A DNA stretch of 64,000 bases from Neomelitea salexigens DSM 19753 (GTDB taxonomy: Bacteria > Pseudomonadota > Gammaproteobacteria > Pseudomonadales > Spongiibacteraceae). Positions 62,338-64,000 of the stretch are shown here, piece after piece (positions within the stretch are counted from its first letter, which is position 1; the number at the start of each line of letters is the position of its first letter). The notes below the pieces were generated by a model. It was not told the DNA's origin. It ran no database searches and was given only the letters and a program-made list of their open reading frames with translations. The stretch spans positions 484,644-548,643 of the forward strand of contig NZ_AULP01000002.1 of assembly GCF_000422345.1 (NCBI RefSeq), given 5' to 3'. A program made the translations under genes and the position numbers.

Positions 62338-62763
62338 ATGGCTATGACAATACATTGCGACATCGTAAGCGCCGAAGAGGAAATCTTCTCCGGCCGCGCC
62401 AAACTGATCGTTGCCAATGGCATTCAGGGTGACCTGGGTGTGACCTACGGTCACGCCCCGCTGTTAACCTCACTCGAGCCCGGCCCCGTACGCATCGTAC
62501 TGGACAACGGCGAAGAGCAGGTTTACTACGTCTCCGGTGGCTACCTCGAAGTCCAGCCCAATGTTGTGAGCATTCTTGCCGACACAGCATTGCGCGCCGA
62601 CGACCTCGACGAAGCCGCTGCTCTGGAAGCACAGAAAGAAGCTCAGCATGCCATGACGAACCAAAGCGCCGATATCGATTATTCGCGCGCCGCGGCTCAA
62701 TTGGCAGCAGCCACTGCACAGCTGCGTACCCTGCAGCAAATTCGCAAGGCGATGGGCAAGTAA
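62338..62763 (+). CDS. atpC: ATP synthase F1 subunit epsilon
   Basis: A 141-residue regulatory subunit. An N-terminal beta barrel (to about 85) with [19 protein letters not shown] is followed by a two-helix C-terminal part (about 90-140), the region that inhibits ATP hydrolysis. It is the last gene of the operon; a terminator follows. Confidence 0.96.
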   Translation: MAMTIHCDIVSAEEEIFSGRAKLIVANGIQGDLGVTYGHAPLLTSLEPGPVRIVLDNGEEQVYYVSGGYLEVQPNVVSILADTALRADDLDEAAALEAQKEAQHAMTNQSADIDYSRAAAQLAAATAQLRTLQQIRKAMGK

Positions 62764-62785
62764 TTCCCTTTGGGAGTTACAGAAA

Positions 62786-62810
62786 AAGGCGGCTTAGGCC
62801 GCCTTTTTTT
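62786..62810 (+). terminator. ATP-synthase operon terminator
   Basis: AAGGCGGC (62786-62793) pairs with GCCGCCTT (62798-62805) around a four-base loop, followed by T to 62810, 23 bases after the atpC stop. A run of A precedes the stem. Confidence 0.9.
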
Positions 62811-62875
62811 ATGCCTGTAAAACAGCCCTACCAACTCAACAATTCCCTTCCTTTCAATCAACGTGTCCGCATGAA

Positions 62876-62900
62876 TGTAGGAGCGGGCCTGACCGCGACC
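62876..62900 (+). repeat. REP-like palindrome
   Basis: It starts TGTAG and continues GAGCGGGCCTGACCGCGACC. This matches the GTAG-type repetitive extragenic palindrome pattern known from Pseudomonas and related bacteria (a GTAG head, then a GC-rich stem GCGG/CCGC). It lies 30 bases from the stop of the IS110-type transposase. Only one copy is visible in the window. Confidence 0.65.
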
Positions 62901-62929
62901 AACCACAGGTTTACTTGTAGATACCCTGT

Positions 62930-63931
62930 TCAAGCGCAAGCATTTTTCGCATGGCAATCACTAAAAAGCAGCGAGGAATCGAACGGAGTATCCGTCTTAA
63001 TACAGGCCCACAGGCCTGTCAGATACTTACGCATTACAGCCACAAGAGCCTGTAACTTGGTTTTCCCGCGGGCCACCAGGGCCTCGTAAAATGCCTTGGC
63101 ATTCGGATCAAAGCGCACGGCTGACATGGCAGGCATATACAACGCAGAGCGTATGTACACATTCCCCACTTTACTGATCCGTGAGGCCTGATGAACGCTG
63201 CTTCCGGATTGGTGCAGGCGTATATCCAGCCCCGCATGACGACTTACCTGAGCGGATTTCAGGTGATCCGGCAAGACGCATAGTTCAGCGAGCAACGAGA
63301 GGGCCGTTGCCTCCGCGATGCCCTTGGCCGCGCAGAAGTGCGTATACAAGCGTTTGAGCTCAGCTGATTGTTCCAGAAGCTCCATCGCAGCCTGTTTGAG
63401 CCGGTCAATACGCCGATCCAGCATCTCAATCGCCTCCTGCTCATCTTCAACAAGCAGCGTGGGCGTAGACTGGGTGGCCTTCATGGCATGGAGGCGGTTC
63501 TTTGCCTGCGTTCGGCTACCGGTCAGGCGGTTAATCTGCCTTCCAAGGCTTCGAATGGACTGACGGTGATGATCTGGCGGTGTCCATAACCGCGGCTCCA
63601 TACGCATGCCGTACTCGGCCAGCAGCGCCGCGTCTATGCTGTCGGTCTTGCTGTTCTGTAGTTTGATATTGGCGAAGTGCTTGGTGCTCTTGGGGTTGAT
63701 CACCGCCACAGGCAGACCTGCCTCAGCCAGAGCTACCGCCAGATCAAAGTAATACACGCCCGTTGCTTCCATGACGATGCACTTCGGTTGACGCTTCTTC
63801 ATCGTGGACACCAGTGAATTGTGTCCATCCGGAGACTGCTTGTACTGCTTGGGCTTGCCAAACTTCCCCTCCTCACAGGCCACAACATCCACACAGCTAG
63901 CACCAATATCCACCCCAACAAATAAAGACAT
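62930..63931 (-). CDS. IS110-family transposase (DEDD type)
   Basis: A 333-residue recombinase. The N-terminal RuvC-like DEDD domain is visible: D8 in GVDIGAS, E55 in VMEATGVY, and D97/D100 in KTDSIDAALLAEY. The C-terminal Tnp domain (about 200-310) contains the catalytic serine region SGSS (242-245). IS110 elements move by a bridge-RNA-guided mechanism. The start MSLFVGVDIG at 63931 fits the family; a longer reading from 63970 is less likely. The frame looks intact. Confidence 0.9.
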   Translation of the reverse strand: MSLFVGVDIGASCVDVVACEEGKFGKPKQYKQSPDGHNSLVSTMKKRQPKCIVMEATGVYYFDLAVALAEAGLPVAVINPKSTKHFANIKLQNSKTDSIDAALLAEYGMRMEPRLWTPPDHHRQSIRSLGRQINRLTGSRTQAKNRLHAMKATQSTPTLLVEDEQEAIEMLDRRIDRLKQAAMELLEQSAELKRLYTHFCAAKGIAEATALSLLAELCVLPDHLKSAQVSRHAGLDIRLHQSGSSVHQASRISKVGNVYIRSALYMPAMSAVRFDPNAKAFYEALVARGKTKLQALVAVMRKYLTGLWACIKTDTPFDSSLLFSDCHAKNACA

Positions 63932-64000
63932 ACCCTTCACTCGCAACGCTAAATTAACGACAATAGTCACAGGTTCCCCGACCTCGCACTGACTTACCTG
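62930..64000 (-). mobile_element. IS110-family insertion sequence, upstream end beyond the window
   Basis: The transposase is complete but only about 70 bases of its upstream side are in view, where IS110-group elements carry the bridge-RNA region. The ends are not defined; IS110 elements lack clear inverted repeats. The downstream end should lie near 62900-62930, next to the REP-like sequence. Confidence 0.6.

Overview
The window looks like the replication-origin region of a gammaproteobacterial chromosome, probably a marine Pseudomonadales/Cellvibrionales-type lineage. The evidence is gene content and order: gyrB-recF-dnaN-dnaA runs leftwards, and rpmH-rnpA-yidD-yidC-mnmE, mnmG-rsmG-parA-parB and a complete atpIBEFHAGDC operon run rightwards. 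The genus cannot be settled from the sequence alone. Gene density is high, many genes overlap at ATGA or TAATG junctions, and most of the window is GC-rich. No rRNA, tRNA or CRISPR array was seen.

Layout. (1) 1-3235: visibly AT-richer accessory segment with four leftward genes of unknown or poorly known role. These include a Mug/TDG-like DNA glycosylase relative and a helix-turn-helix protein whose promoter is bracketed by two near-identical 12-bp palindromes. (2) 3236-7637: small-enzyme and CBS-domain region (azoreductase, pirin, two CBS proteins, a tiny lipoprotein, a saccharopine-dehydrogenase-like oxidoreductase, a SpoIIAA-like protein). (3) 7741-22837: housekeeping block with prlC-yheV, a gamma-carbonic-anhydrase-like protein, a Ca2+/Na+ antiporter, tsaC-hemF-aroE, dprA, a LysM protein, def-fmt-rsmB, trkA-trkH and a small methyltransferase. 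(4) 22827-30129: two large lipoproteins (a penicillin/AHL-acylase-type Ntn hydrolase and a PHP/DUF3604-type protein) flanking a PAS-GGDEF-EAL protein. (5) 30205-34934: djlA, glyQS and a plsC-type acyltransferase, ending at a shared bidirectional terminator. (6) 35000-41430: gyrB, recF, dnaN and dnaA, with two parS sites inside recF. (7) 41431-41938: the likely oriC. (8) 41939-45790: rpmH to mnmE. (9) 45903-50651: a TonB receptor, a periplasmic binding-like protein and a hybrid histidine kinase, placed between mnmE and mnmG. (10) 50652-51067: a second AT-rich region with DnaA boxes. (11) 51068-55363: mnmG, rsmG, parA and parB. (12) 55512-62810: ATP synthase operon with promoter and terminator. 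(13) 62876-64000: a REP-like palindrome and an IS110-family transposase at the right edge.

How it works together. The core is the replication and segregation hub: DnaA and its boxes, the sliding clamp, RecF, gyrase, ParAB and parS. Beside it lie ribosome, membrane-insertion and tRNA-modification genes and the ATP synthase. Gene direction diverges exactly at 41.4-41.9 kb, which fits an origin there. The most unusual parts are the sensory module splitting the usual mnmE-mnmG neighbourhood, the double origin-like signals, the parS pair encoded in recF, the left accessory segment with its operator-like palindromes, and the IS110 element beside a REP.
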